DNA of 47,478 nucleotides from Candidatus Krumholzibacteriia bacterium (GTDB lineage: Bacteria; Krumholzibacteriota; Krumholzibacteriia; JAJRXK01): NCBI GenBank assembly GCA_029932915.1, contig JAOZPE010000002.1:71546-119023 (forward strand). The letters are read 5' to 3'. Positions 25,899-35,443 of the stretch are shown here, one piece after another. The notes beneath the pieces are model-generated. The model saw only the letters and a program-made list of their open reading frames with translations. It did no database searches and had not been told where the DNA came from. How positions within the stretch are numbered: position 1 is the stretch's first letter; each line of letters starts with the position of its first letter. The position numbers and the translations under genes are program-made.

Positions 25899-26921
25899 AT
25901 GAATACCGCTACGGCAACTCCCACGAAGCTCACCCGGAAGGACTTCGCCAGCGATCAGGAAGTGCGCTGGTGTCCGGGGTGCGGGAACTATTCCATTCTG
26001 AGCCAGGTCCAGAAGGTCATGCCCGAACTGGGGTATCCCAAGGAGGACATCGTCTTCATCAGCGGGATCGGCTGCTCGAGCCGCTTCCCCTATTACATGG
26101 CCACCTATGGATTCCATGGGATCCATGGGCGCGCCATCACCCTGGCCACTGGCCTGAAGATCGCCAATCCGAACCTGAGCGTGTGGGTGATCACCGGTGA
26201 CGGGGACGGGCTCTCCATCGGAGGCAACCATTTCCTCCATGGATTGCGCCGCAACCTCGACATCAACATCATCCTCTTCAACAACCGTATCTACGGTTTG
26301 ACGAAGGGGCAGTACTCTCCCACCTCGGAGTTCGGCAAGCGCACCAAGTCGAGTCCGCAGGGCACGATCGAACACCCCATCCGCCCGGTGCGGGCCGCCA
26401 TCGCGGCCGAGGCCACCTGGGTGGGCCGTTCGGTCGACGCCGATGCGAAGCACCTGGCCAAGATGCTGAAGCTGATGGCCCGGCACGACGGGGTGTCCTT
26501 CCTCGAGGTCTTCCAGAATTGCATCATCTTCAACGACAAGGCCTTCGAGGCCTTCGCGGCGAAGAAAGTGCGCGACGAGCGGATGATCTATCTCGAGGAC
26601 GGCGAGCCCCTGCGCTTCGGAAAGGACCGCGAGTGGGGACTCACCCTCGACGGTCTGACCCCGCACAAGGTCAGGATCGGAGAGAACGGGGTGACCGAGG
26701 ACGACATCCTCGTGTACGACGCGAAGAATCCGTCCATGGCCTACCTGCTCGCGAACCTCGAGTATCCCGAGTTCCCCGTGCCCGTGGGCGTCTTCCTCGA
26801 CGTTCAGCGCGATATCTACGAACAGAGCCTCCAGGCGCAGATCGACGAGGCGAAATCCAAGCCCGGCGCCGGAGACATCAACGCCTTGCTGGCCGGACCG
26901 AACACCTGGACGGTCGATTGA
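25899..26921 (+). CDS. korB: 2-oxoglutarate:ferredoxin oxidoreductase, beta subunit
   Basis: 340 residues. Binds thiamine diphosphate and an Fe-S cluster. WCPGCGNYSILSQVQK near the N-terminus and GIGCSSRFPYYMATYGFH supply cluster cysteines; the TPP motif is VITGDGDGLSIGGNHF ending at ILFNNRIYGLTKGQYSPTS. Length and layout match KorB, including the C-terminal extension beyond the core (about 280-340). The start codon follows AAAGGAAGA. Genes for a separate delta (ferredoxin-like) subunit are absent, as is usual for the two-subunit form. Confidence 0.94.
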   Translation: MNTATATPTKLTRKDFASDQEVRWCPGCGNYSILSQVQKVMPELGYPKEDIVFISGIGCSSRFPYYMATYGFHGIHGRAITLATGLKIANPNLSVWVITGDGDGLSIGGNHFLHGLRRNLDINIILFNNRIYGLTKGQYSPTSEFGKRTKSSPQGTIEHPIRPVRAAIAAEATWVGRSVDADAKHLAKMLKLMARHDGVSFLEVFQNCIIFNDKAFEAFAAKKVRDERMIYLEDGEPLRFGKDREWGLTLDGLTPHKVRIGENGVTEDDILVYDAKNPSMAYLLANLEYPEFPVPVGVFLDVQRDIYEQSLQAQIDEAKSKPGAGDINALLAGPNTWTVD

Positions 26922-26930
26922 GGAGACAAC

Positions 26931-27449
26931 ATGGAATGCCCCTTATGTGGACACGAGAATCTGGCGGGAGCCGACACCTGTGAGGTCTGCGGAAGCGACC
27001 TTGCATCGGCCGACGTCGAAAAGTTCCGCGAACGCCTGAGAAGGGGCGTTCTCGGCGATACGCTCGAGTCGCTGGACACGGTGAAGCCGCAGACCGTCGA
27101 CTCGAATCAGACGGTGGCCGATGCGCTGCCGCTGATGCGCGAAGATCTGCGGGGCAGTGTGATGGTGATCGACGAAGGCAAGATCGTCGGCATCTTCACC
27201 GAACGCGACCTCATCCGCCGCGTACCCCATGACAAGGATCCCTCCGAGGTGAAGATCTCCGAGGTGATGACGCCTCAGCCCTTCACCTATTCGCCCAAGG
27301 ACAGCATCGCCTACGCGCTGAACGGCATGACCGCGTGGGGAAACCGCCATCTGCCCATCGCGGACGAGGACAACCAGCTCATCGGCTTCGTCTCGGTGCG
27401 CAAGGTCCTCGGTCACATCCAGGGCCGGTGTGCGAAGGGCGAGTGCTGA
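26931..27449 (+). CDS. Zinc-ribbon CBS-domain-pair protein
   Basis: 172 residues. An N-terminal zinc ribbon (CPLCGHENLAGADTCEVCG, residues 3-21) is followed by two CBS motifs: about 50-105 (TVKPQTVDSNQTVADALPLM, GIFTERDLIRRV) and about 110-168 (VMTPQPFTYSPKDSIAYALN, HLPIADEDNQLIGFVSVRKV). It begins 9 bases after korB, so it is in the same operon. Like the first gene, it may sense adenine nucleotides; the ribbon suggests a protein or nucleic-acid partner. A short cysteine-containing tail (RCAKGEC) ends the protein. Confidence 0.88.
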   Translation: MECPLCGHENLAGADTCEVCGSDLASADVEKFRERLRRGVLGDTLESLDTVKPQTVDSNQTVADALPLMREDLRGSVMVIDEGKIVGIFTERDLIRRVPHDKDPSEVKISEVMTPQPFTYSPKDSIAYALNGMTAWGNRHLPIADEDNQLIGFVSVRKVLGHIQGRCAKGEC

Positions 27450-27490
27450 TCGCTCGCCTGTACCGGGTGAGCCCGATTCGCGATCGAGCC

Positions 27491-27524
27491 GGCTCCGCCC
27501 CCCATGGGGCGGGGCCGTTTTCTT
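27491..27524 (+). terminator. Rho-independent terminator of the kor operon
   Basis: GGCTCCGCCCC, loop CCAT, GGGGCGGGGCC (one G-T pair), then GTTTTCTT. It begins 41 bases after the zinc-ribbon CBS gene. Confidence 0.8.
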
Positions 27525-27532
27525 GACGACAA

Positions 27533-27558
27533 AGCCCCGCCCGATACCGGGCGGGGCT
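27533..27558 (-). terminator. Terminator of pruA
   Basis: Perfect 11-bp stem AGCCCCGCCCG / CGGGCGGGGCT with a 4-base loop. Read leftward it follows the pruA stop by about 46 bases and is trailed by only a short T-run. It lies back to back with the kor terminator. Confidence 0.65.
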
Positions 27559-27604
27559 GATGGTCTCCCCTTCGTTCCACTCGGCGTGAGCCGTTCCGCT
27601 CGGC

Positions 27605-29236
<1,632 letters not shown>

Positions 29237-29355
29237 GATCGTCTCCTCTTCAGTTGGCGGTCGGATGACCCGTGCCGCCCGGCAAGGACTCTGGTTCGAC
29301 GCTTCCACCCCGCACCGGTCCCGATCGGACGGTACCGGGCGGAACCGCCCGCAAG

Positions 29356-30222
29356 CTAGTCAATTCCGATGAGGAATCCCAAGAGCAGGGTCAGGTCCGG
29401 CGCCCGGTCGTCGAAGCCGAAGCCCAGGGCGGCCCGCAGGTGGTTCTCGCTGGTCAACCCGTAATCGAGACCGAGGCTGAACATGCCCCAGTCGCTCGCG
29501 CTGCGCCAGTCGAGCTCGGCCAGTACGTTGAAGTCTTTGGCGAAGGGGTAGATGCCTCCGCCGCCCAGGTGCAGACCGGTATCGCGGTCCTCGCCGTGCT
29601 CGACGCTCTCCAGACCCAGATTGGCCAGCAGCACCAGCCCGAAGCGAAGGCGGTAGCGCAGGGCTCCGAACAGATCGACGTTGAAGTTCCCGGCGCCCAC
29701 CTCATCGGCGCCCAACGGCAGGTCGACCCATGCGCCGGCGCCGATCTGGGGATTGGTGGGACGGAACTGGTAACGGGCGTAGCCGCGCAGGTCGGACAGG
29801 CCGGTCTGCGAATCGTGTCCGGGGGCGTCCCAGTCCAGGTGATCGACGGTCCACCGCGCCCCGGCCTCGAAGTGCGGAGCGGCCTCGAAGGCCGCCTGGG
29901 CGCCGAGCTTCCAGCCGTCGACGCTTCCGTAGTCACTGAGGGTGAAGACGGGTTCGAGACCGATGCCCTCGATGACGGCCGAGTCCTCCATCCAGGTCTG
30001 GAAGGGGCGGACACCGTCCTCGTTGCCGGTGGCCGTGGCCGGGTGCATGGTGGCCTGCGAATTCGTGGTGCCCCCGCCCTGGGTGGCCGGGGACGGCTCG
30101 GCGCTGGATTCGCTCTGGGGAGGCTCGGTGGCGGAAGGGCCGGCGAGAGCGGCCACCGGGGCGAGCAGCAGGGCGGCAGTGAAGAACACCGTGGTGATCC
30201 ATCGGAATGGGAGTGAGGACAT
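29356..30222 (-). CDS. Outer-membrane porin-like / MetA-pathway-of-phenol-type beta-barrel
   Basis: 288 residues. Signal peptide about 1-27 (WITTVFFTAALLLAPVAALA), then a Ser/Thr/Pro/Gln-rich linker (about 28-65), then a barrel of alternating strands (WKLGAQAAFEAAPHFEAGARW, YRLRFGLVLLANLGLES, WGMFSLGLDYGL). The glycine-rich strand pattern and final hydrophobic strand (TLLLGFLIGID) resemble transporter-type outer-membrane barrels. Exact family and substrate unknown. ATG 30222 follows AAGGAG by 7 bases. Divergent from arfB; pruA lies 119 bases downstream on the same strand. Confidence 0.72.
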   Translation of the reverse strand: MSSLPFRWITTVFFTAALLLAPVAALAGPSATEPPQSESSAEPSPATQGGGTTNSQATMHPATATGNEDGVRPFQTWMEDSAVIEGIGLEPVFTLSDYGSVDGWKLGAQAAFEAAPHFEAGARWTVDHLDWDAPGHDSQTGLSDLRGYARYQFRPTNPQIGAGAWVDLPLGADEVGAGNFNVDLFGALRYRLRFGLVLLANLGLESVEHGEDRDTGLHLGGGGIYPFAKDFNVLAELDWRSASDWGMFSLGLDYGLTSENHLRAALGFGFDDRAPDLTLLLGFLIGID

Positions 30223-30287
30223 GGCTGAACTCCTTTGCGTCGATCGGTGGTCGACTCTTCCCGAGGGGCGTCGGGTGAGCCGGCAGG

Positions 30288-30316
30288 AGGCTACGCCAAG
30301 GAAGGTCCCCCTGCAA
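30288..30316 (-). promoter_or_regulatory. Promoter of the porin-like gene
   Basis: Read leftward: TTGCAG, exactly 17 bases, TAGCCT; about 65 bases ahead of the start codon. Confidence 0.55.
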
Positions 30317-30348
30317 GACGGGAAGGGTGGCCTCTTCGCTCGCCGCAC

Positions 30349-30377
30349 TTGCCCTGCCAGCACAAAGGGGACACAGT
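30349..30377 (+). promoter_or_regulatory. Candidate promoter of arfB
   Basis: TTGCCC, 17 bases, CACAGT. The -35 is identical to other promoters in the window; the -10 is weaker. Confidence 0.4.
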
Positions 30378-30410
30378 GGAAATCGACCTCCAGCCGCCAG
30401 TTGGTGTCCG

Positions 30411-30845
30411 ATGGCTGCCTTCGTGAAGATCCATTCATCCTTGAGGATCCCCCGCCGCGAACTGAAGCTGCGCGCCTCGCACAGCGGGGGCCCCGGCGGC
30501 CAGCACGTCAACACCAGCGACACGCGGGTCGAACTGGTCTTCGACGTGGCGCACAGTCCCAGCCTGGGTCCGAATCAACGGCAACGCCTGCTGGAGGTGT
30601 TGGCCCGGCGTCTGGACCGCCACGGGCGGCTCCATCTGTTCTCTTCGCGTTTCCGCAGCCAGTCGGCGAACCGCGAGGACGTGATCGAGCGTTTCGCCGC
30701 CTTGCTGCGCGAAGCGCTGCGGCGCACTCGGCCGCGCAAGCCCACCCGGCCGACGGCCGCTTCCCGCCGCCGTCGCCGTGAGGAGAAGGAGCGGCGTTCC
30801 CGCAGGAAGCGGGACCGCCGTCCCGTCGATCCCCGGGAGGAGTGA
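30411..30845 (+). CDS. arfB: ArfB/YaeJ-like peptidyl-tRNA hydrolase (ribosome rescue)
   Basis: 144 residues. The GGQ loop of release factors is present in SGGPGGQHVNTSDTRVEL, with no codon-recognition domain, which defines ArfB/ICT1-type rescue factors that free ribosomes stalled on truncated mRNA. The C-terminal tail (about 105-144) is rich in Arg and Lys, as needed to enter the empty mRNA channel. ATG 30411 (MAAFVKIHSS) starts just ahead of the domain; an earlier in-frame ATG adds only low-complexity sequence. Divergent from the porin-like gene. Confidence 0.92.
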   Translation: MAAFVKIHSSLRIPRRELKLRASHSGGPGGQHVNTSDTRVELVFDVAHSPSLGPNQRQRLLEVLARRLDRHGRLHLFSSRFRSQSANREDVIERFAALLREALRRTRPRKPTRPTAASRRRRREEKERRSRRKRDRRPVDPREE

Positions 30846-31038
30846 GGGCGAGCGGTCCCGCCGGGCCGGCGGTTCGGCGGGAGGCACGGCCCTACCGCCG
30901 ATGCGGCCTCGCCCGGGCGGCGGTGATCGGCGCCGAAGGGCGGAGAAGGGCGTCGGAAAGGGCGGAAACGGCCAGCAGACAATCTTTGCTGCCGCCTCCG
31001 GCGCTGCGGTGTTAGATTGGGGAGGAGGACCCAACCGG

Positions 31039-31091
31039 CCCGTTCCTCCCTCGGGGGAACTTCCCGCGTCGGGGTCCGTAGAAGGAACGGG
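31039..31091 (+). promoter_or_regulatory. Hairpin in the leader of the RelA/SpoT-like gene
   Basis: CCCGTTCC and GGAACGGG form an 8-bp perfect stem closing a 37-base loop, 43 bases before the start codon. A smaller CTCC-TCCA-GGAG hairpin then overlaps the ribosome site (about 31115-31124). A role in expression control is inference. Confidence 0.35.
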
Positions 31092-31133
31092 TCTTCTGCC
31101 GGTGATCCCCATCTCCTCCAGGAGTGCGAACGG

Positions 31134-32432
31134 ATGGCCCGAACCATCTCGATCGTTCCCAAAGCGGGCTCGAGTTCCACCGACGGGCAGGCCGTCGACT
31201 ATTCCGCCCATCCTCTTCTCGATCCCACCTTCTTCGAGCGCGAGCCCGACGCCCTGCGTCACTATGTTCGCCTGATGCGGGAGAACCTGCGCAACCCCTG
31301 GCGTTACCAGGATCTGCTCAACCGCCTCCTGCATCCGATGTACGAGAAACATCCCCTGGAGGTGAACGAGCGGATCATCGCCTCGTATCTGAGTGATGCC
31401 AGTGCGTACGTGGCCCAGCTCGTCCTGCTGCTCCCGCCGGAGGAGCGCGATGCCTACCGCTGCGACGAGGAGATCGAGGCCACCAACGACATCCGCCGTC
31501 TGACCGAGCTGCTGTTCCGCGAACGCGACCCGCGACGGACCTTCGAGGCCCGCCGCAAGCTGTACCTGACCAAACTGCTCATCCAGATCGACCACACCCG
31601 GCGCATCCAGGAGGGTCCCCGGCACAAGCGCTTCCTGCTGTCACTGCTCGACCGTGGGCTGTGGGCCTACGTGCGGGAGACCCGTGAGGTGGAGGTGAGC
31701 TACGTCATCGACGAGGACGGCGTACACCTGGAGGAGGCGCGAGGGCGGCAGGAGGGTTACCACTGGTTCCGCTTCAAGACCCGGCGGGTGGTGCGCGATC
31801 TTCCCGGCGGACCCTACGACCTGCCCATCTACCACGTCTCGGCCCGCTTCAAGCTCGACGGCGCGCCGGTGGCGGGAATGCGGCAGGCGGATCGCCGTTC
31901 CCCCGACCTTCCCCGTCTCGAACGCATCCGTTCGGCCTCGGTGTTGTCGAAGATGCTGCGCAAGCGCATCAACGATCCGGTGGCCATCACCGACATCCTC
32001 GGCCTGCGCTTCATCGTCGAGACCGAACGCGAGGTGCTGCGCCTGGTCGATCTGCTGCACCACGTGCTCGGCGGACCGCTGGCCTTCCGCAATCAGGTCG
32101 ATCTCTTCCGTTTCCCCGAACAGCATACCCGGATGAACCGCTTCAGCAGCCGCGCGTTCCGGGTGTTCAAGGAGGACGTGGACATTCTCTATGCTCCCAC
32201 CCAGGGAGAGGCGGTGCGCCCGTACATCTTCCCCGTCGAGTTGCAGATCTTCACCGTGGAGAGCTACCTGCGCACGATCCACCGTCCCGACGCGGCCAGC
32301 CACCGCAGCTACAAGAGGCGTCAGTTCATCGAGGGGGTCTTCCCCTATCTCTTCCCCCAGGAGATCTATGGCCGCCCCGGGGCGGGGCGCTCCAGCGACG
32401 ACACCGAACGGAAGGACCGGCAACCGGCCTAG
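31134..32432 (+). CDS. Divergent RelA/SpoT-like nucleotidyltransferase protein with novel N-terminal region
   Basis: 432 residues. Residues about 1-215 are not recognised and mostly helical. Residues about 260-400 carry the landmarks of the (p)ppGpp synthetase fold: R264-I-R266-S with a following S and K (RIRSASVLSKMLRK), D287 in TDILGLRFIV (aligned with the Mg-binding D of D-I-A-G-x-R), E369 in PVELQIFT (aligned with the catalytic E of E-I-Q-I-R-T), and H390 in ASHRSYKRR (aligned with A-x-H-x-x-Y-K). The usual N-G-Y-x-S-x-H loop reads NRFSSRAF. No HD hydrolase, TGS or ACT domain is visible. ATG 31134 follows AGGAG by 9 bases. Active synthetase or altered substrate cannot be told by eye. Confidence 0.75.
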   Translation: MARTISIVPKAGSSSTDGQAVDYSAHPLLDPTFFEREPDALRHYVRLMRENLRNPWRYQDLLNRLLHPMYEKHPLEVNERIIASYLSDASAYVAQLVLLLPPEERDAYRCDEEIEATNDIRRLTELLFRERDPRRTFEARRKLYLTKLLIQIDHTRRIQEGPRHKRFLLSLLDRGLWAYVRETREVEVSYVIDEDGVHLEEARGRQEGYHWFRFKTRRVVRDLPGGPYDLPIYHVSARFKLDGAPVAGMRQADRRSPDLPRLERIRSASVLSKMLRKRINDPVAITDILGLRFIVETEREVLRLVDLLHHVLGGPLAFRNQVDLFRFPEQHTRMNRFSSRAFRVFKEDVDILYAPTQGEAVRPYIFPVELQIFTVESYLRTIHRPDAASHRSYKRRQFIEGVFPYLFPQEIYGRPGAGRSSDDTERKDRQPA

Positions 32433-32542
32433 TCCGCTGCGGCCCGTCTCCGGCACGGTCGAGTCCCCCGGCTGCGCCATTCCCGCCGGCCGGCGCCGGG
32501 CTCGTCGCACCTCTTTGTTGAAGTCGAGCGGGTGGGGTGGGC

Positions 32543-33463
32543 TCAGCGCGCCCGCAGTTTGCGCGGTACGCGGGTCTTGGCCGCGATGAAGTGGACGTTG
32601 GAGAGCTTCAGCCCCATCGCGATGAGCCGGATCTCCTCCATCTCCTCCACGCTGACGATGCCGTCACCCGCGGCCACCGCGAAGAGCACGTCGAGGAACG
32701 AGGCGCGTTCGCTCTCGCTGGTGAGGGCGAAGAATTCCCGCAGGGTGTGATGCAGGTCGAAGACCCCGGCCGAGCGGATGATCATCACGTCGGTGACCGC
32801 CCGGGCCGTTGCCTCGTCCAGGCGCCAGCCGTCCCGCAAGGCCGCCACCATCGTCTCCCGTTCCCCCTCGTCCACCTTGCGGTCGAGTTCGGCGATGTGG
32901 GCCATCAGCGCTCCGGCCAGGCACAGCCGATGGAGTTCGACCTCATCGAAGGTCGGAGGGGTGTCGGACGCATGCAGACGCTCGTCCACCTCGTCGACGA
33001 TCGCCTGCTGCAGCTCGCGGGCGCGGCGGGTCGGATCCTCCTCGCTGTGGTCGCGCCGGGCCCGGCGTCTCAGGGGATCGAGGAAGAACGCCCTCAGACC
33101 TTCCCACATTCCGGACGGGTGGTGGTCGATGCCCTCGCGGATCTGTTCGAGCGCCGCCTGCTCCTTCCGCCCCAGCGCTCCGTCCTCCCCGGACAGGCGG
33201 TCGAGGGCCTCCAGGACGAGCTGGCGGTCCTCTTCGTCGCCGATGCTCCGCTGCAGCGATTCGATGAGGCGTTCGCGTTCGTCCGCGCCGACGGGGATGT
33301 CCGCCCTGCGTTCGAGCTCCTCCCAGTCCTCCGGCCGCAGACCGGGCAGGCCGAAGAGGAGGTCCTTGAGGGCCTCCAGTTCCCGTTGCTCGAGGCGTCC
33401 GTCGGCCCACGCCGCGGCGATCAGGCAGTGTCCCAGGTTTACCACCACGCGTCTTTGCGTCAT
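32543..33463 (-). CDS. Tandem TerB-like domain protein
   Basis: 306 residues, acidic and helical, with two TerB/DjlA-like modules. The first is about 1-110 (LGHCLIAAAWADGRLEQREL, then IGDEEDRQLVLEALDRLSGE) and the second about 180-300 (AELDRKVDEGERETMVAALR, then FAVAAGDGIVSVEEMEEIRL). Each shows the D-G-x-(L/V)-x-x-x-E motif that binds metal in TerB. A charged, Arg-rich linker (RRRARRDHSEEDPTRRARE) joins them. TerB domains occur in tellurite resistance and envelope-stress contexts; the role here is unknown. Divergent from the BtuF-like gene across 191 bases. Confidence 0.8.
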   Translation of the reverse strand: MTQRRVVVNLGHCLIAAAWADGRLEQRELEALKDLLFGLPGLRPEDWEELERRADIPVGADERERLIESLQRSIGDEEDRQLVLEALDRLSGEDGALGRKEQAALEQIREGIDHHPSGMWEGLRAFFLDPLRRRARRDHSEEDPTRRARELQQAIVDEVDERLHASDTPPTFDEVELHRLCLAGALMAHIAELDRKVDEGERETMVAALRDGWRLDEATARAVTDVMIIRSAGVFDLHHTLREFFALTSESERASFLDVLFAVAAGDGIVSVEEMEEIRLIAMGLKLSNVHFIAAKTRVPRKLRAR

Positions 33464-33654
33464 GCTCTCTCCCGCTTTCCCCGGCGAGCCTCCTCGCCGG
33501 CAGGGGGCAGCAGCATAGCGCGACCCCGCCGCCGGGAAAAGGGCACAGGGAAGGGAAGGCGGCCCGGTGATGCCACCGGTGACGCAGGAGATGGGGTGCG
33601 CACTCCGGCGAGCGCCGGAGAGGAGCAGCGGTGGCGAATGGAGGGGAGCTTTCG
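33464..33654. promoter_or_regulatory. Structured leader ahead of the corrinoid-import operon
   Basis: 191 bases between divergent genes with three perfect hairpins: CCGGCGAG-CCTC-CTCGCCGG (33481-33500), CCGGTG-ATGC-CACCGG (33564-33579) and CTCCGGCG-AG-CGCCGGAG (33603-33620). A cobalamin riboswitch would be expected here. GCAGGAGATGGGG at 33584 is reminiscent of the B12 box, but the upstream core (GGTG...AA...CC) is not convincing, so I do not call one. Confidence 0.35.
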
Positions 33655-34629
33655 ATGAAGAGGCGGGCGCAGACGATCGTGCTGGTGGTGGCACTGGTGG
33701 TGGGCGTCGCCGTCTCGATGGTCGCCCACCGCCTGGTGCGGCCTGCGGAGGATGGGTGGCCGGGGGGAGGCGCGGGCGCCGAGCGGGTGATCCTCTTCGC
33801 TCCGAACCTGATCGAGGCGGCCTGGGCCCTGGGTCATGGCCGTCAGGTGGTGGCGGTCACCGACTACTGTGTGTGGCCGCCCGAGGCGGCGGCCCTGCCC
33901 CGCGTGGGAGGGGCGGTCGATCCCAACCTGGAACGCATCGTCGGCCTGCGGCCCTCCCTGCTGGTGGTCCAGGGGGAGAACCGCGTCCTTCCGCGCCTGG
34001 GAAGGCAGATGGGGATTCCGGTGGTCCGGGTGGACATGGACCGCGATCTCTCCTCGATCTTCCGGGGGTTGGCACGTCTCGATTCGCTGCTCGGTGACCG
34101 GGTACGACCCGGGGCAGCGGTCCTGATCACCCGCATCCGGTCGCGACTCGACGCGCTTCGCGAGAGGACTGCCGAAGGTCCACATCCTCGGGTACTCTTG
34201 TCCCTGGGGCACGACCCCTCCGGTCTGGGTGGCTTGTGGACGGTGGGTGCGGGGAGTTTCCTCAGCGAGTTGCTCGAGATCGCCGGGGGACGGCCCTACG
34301 AGGACAGCGCCCAGGCCGGCTACCGGCCGCTCGGTGTCGAACGGGTGCTGGCCGATCCTCCCGATGTGGTGCTGGAGTTGCGTCCCTCCGAGCAACTCGA
34401 TGCGCAGGAGGAGGCGTCCATCCGTGCGGTCTGGCGCCGGGCTGGGGTGACGGCACCGGTGGAGTTCGTCTGTTTCGACGGCCTGCTCATCCCCGGTCCG
34501 CGGATCGACCGCAGCGCCCGGGCTCTGCACGAGGCGCTGACGCGCGCGCGGGAAGGCCGGGCCCAGGAGGAAGCGGCGTCCGCACGGCGCGGCTCCGCTC
34601 GTTCGACCGATGAGGAAGGAGAGAGGTGA
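33655..34629 (+). CDS. BtuF-like ABC transporter substrate-binding protein
   Basis: 324 residues with an N-terminal membrane anchor or signal (TIVLVVALVVGVAVSMVAH), and no lipobox. It has the two-lobed layout of vitamin B12/haem/siderophore binding proteins: VILFAPNLIEAAWALGHGRQVVAV, DPNLERIVGLRPSLLVVQGE, and a second lobe with GGLWTVGAGSFLSELLEIAGG and PPDVVLELRPSE. Periplasmic. Its neighbours BtuD-like, BtuC-like and a PduO-type adenosyltransferase support a corrinoid ligand; haem or Fe-siderophore remain possible. GGAGGGG precedes ATG 33655. ATPase gene begins 4 bases beyond its stop. Confidence 0.85.
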   Translation: MKRRAQTIVLVVALVVGVAVSMVAHRLVRPAEDGWPGGGAGAERVILFAPNLIEAAWALGHGRQVVAVTDYCVWPPEAAALPRVGGAVDPNLERIVGLRPSLLVVQGENRVLPRLGRQMGIPVVRVDMDRDLSSIFRGLARLDSLLGDRVRPGAAVLITRIRSRLDALRERTAEGPHPRVLLSLGHDPSGLGGLWTVGAGSFLSELLEIAGGRPYEDSAQAGYRPLGVERVLADPPDVVLELRPSEQLDAQEEASIRAVWRRAGVTAPVEFVCFDGLLIPGPRIDRSARALHEALTRAREGRAQEEAASARRGSARSTDEEGER

Positions 34630-34633
34630 AGAG

Positions 34634-35443
34634 GTGGGTCTGAACGTACACGAACTGGGCTTCGCCTATCCGACGGGCCCGCCGGTCCTGAAGGATCTCT
34701 CGTTGGAGGTGGACCGCGGCGAGTTCGTGGCCCTGCTGGGCCCCAACGGCAGCGGGAAGAGCACCCTTCTGCGCCTGGCCGCCGGACTCCTGCGTCCCCG
34801 GCAGGGCCGTGTCGAATGGGACGGGATCTCCCTGGACCGCATGCCCCGTCTCCAGCGCGCCCGCCGCATCTCCTTCCTGCCGCAGCAGGTCGGCAGCATC
34901 TACGAACACAGTGTGCGCGAGACGGTCGAGCTCGGACGCCACCCTCATCTGGGGGTCTTCGGAAGCCTGGGGGAGGAGGATCGACGGGCGGTCGAGGAGG
35001 CCATGCGGCGGACCGAGGTGGAGGATCTCTCCGGGCGCAATCTCGGACGCCTCAGCGGGGGCGAACGCCGTCGGGTCTTCCTCGCCGCGGCCCTGGCCCA
35101 GGGCGGCGAACTCCTGCTCCTGGATGAGCCCACCGCGGCCCTCGACCTGCACCATCAGGTGCAGTTCATGTCCACGCTGCGCGAACTCGCCGGCGAGGGC
35201 CGCGCGGTGTTGTGCGCCACCCACGATCTCAACCTGGCCGCCGCCTTCGCCTCGCGGATCTTCCTGCTGCACGCGGGCCGCAGGGCGGCCGAAGGCAGCC
35301 CTGCCGATGTGTTGCGGGCCGACCGTCTGCGCGAGGTCTACGGAGAGGGCATCTGGGTGGGGCCGCATCCGATGGGGGGAACGATCGCGGTGCTGCCGCG
35401 TCCCTTGCCCACGGACGGCAGCGGTGGGGGGGAAGACGCATGA
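34634..35443 (+). CDS. BtuD/FecE-like ABC transporter ATPase
   Basis: 269 residues from GTG 34634, with GAGAGG 7 bases upstream; ATG 34610 lacks a ribosome site. Walker A is GPNGSGKST, the Q-loop is in FLPQQVGSI, the signature is LSGGERRRVFLAAALAQ, Walker B is LLLLDEPTAALD and the switch histidine is in CATHDLN. The pattern is that of ATPases driving FecCD-type permeases. Start overlaps the upstream reading frame region and its stop overlaps the permease start (ATGA), so expression is coupled. Confidence 0.93.
   Translation: MGLNVHELGFAYPTGPPVLKDLSLEVDRGEFVALLGPNGSGKSTLLRLAAGLLRPRQGRVEWDGISLDRMPRLQRARRISFLPQQVGSIYEHSVRETVELGRHPHLGVFGSLGEEDRRAVEEAMRRTEVEDLSGRNLGRLSGGERRRVFLAAALAQGGELLLLDEPTAALDLHHQVQFMSTLRELAGEGRAVLCATHDLNLAAAFASRIFLLHAGRRAAEGSPADVLRADRLREVYGEGIWVGPHPMGGTIAVLPRPLPTDGSGGGEDA

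Noticed and set aside
33464-33654. A cobalamin riboswitch ahead of the BtuF-like gene
   Set aside because: GCAGGAGATGGGG resembles part of the B12 box and GCCAC is present, but the upstream GGTG...AA...CC core and the order of helices do not fit well enough.
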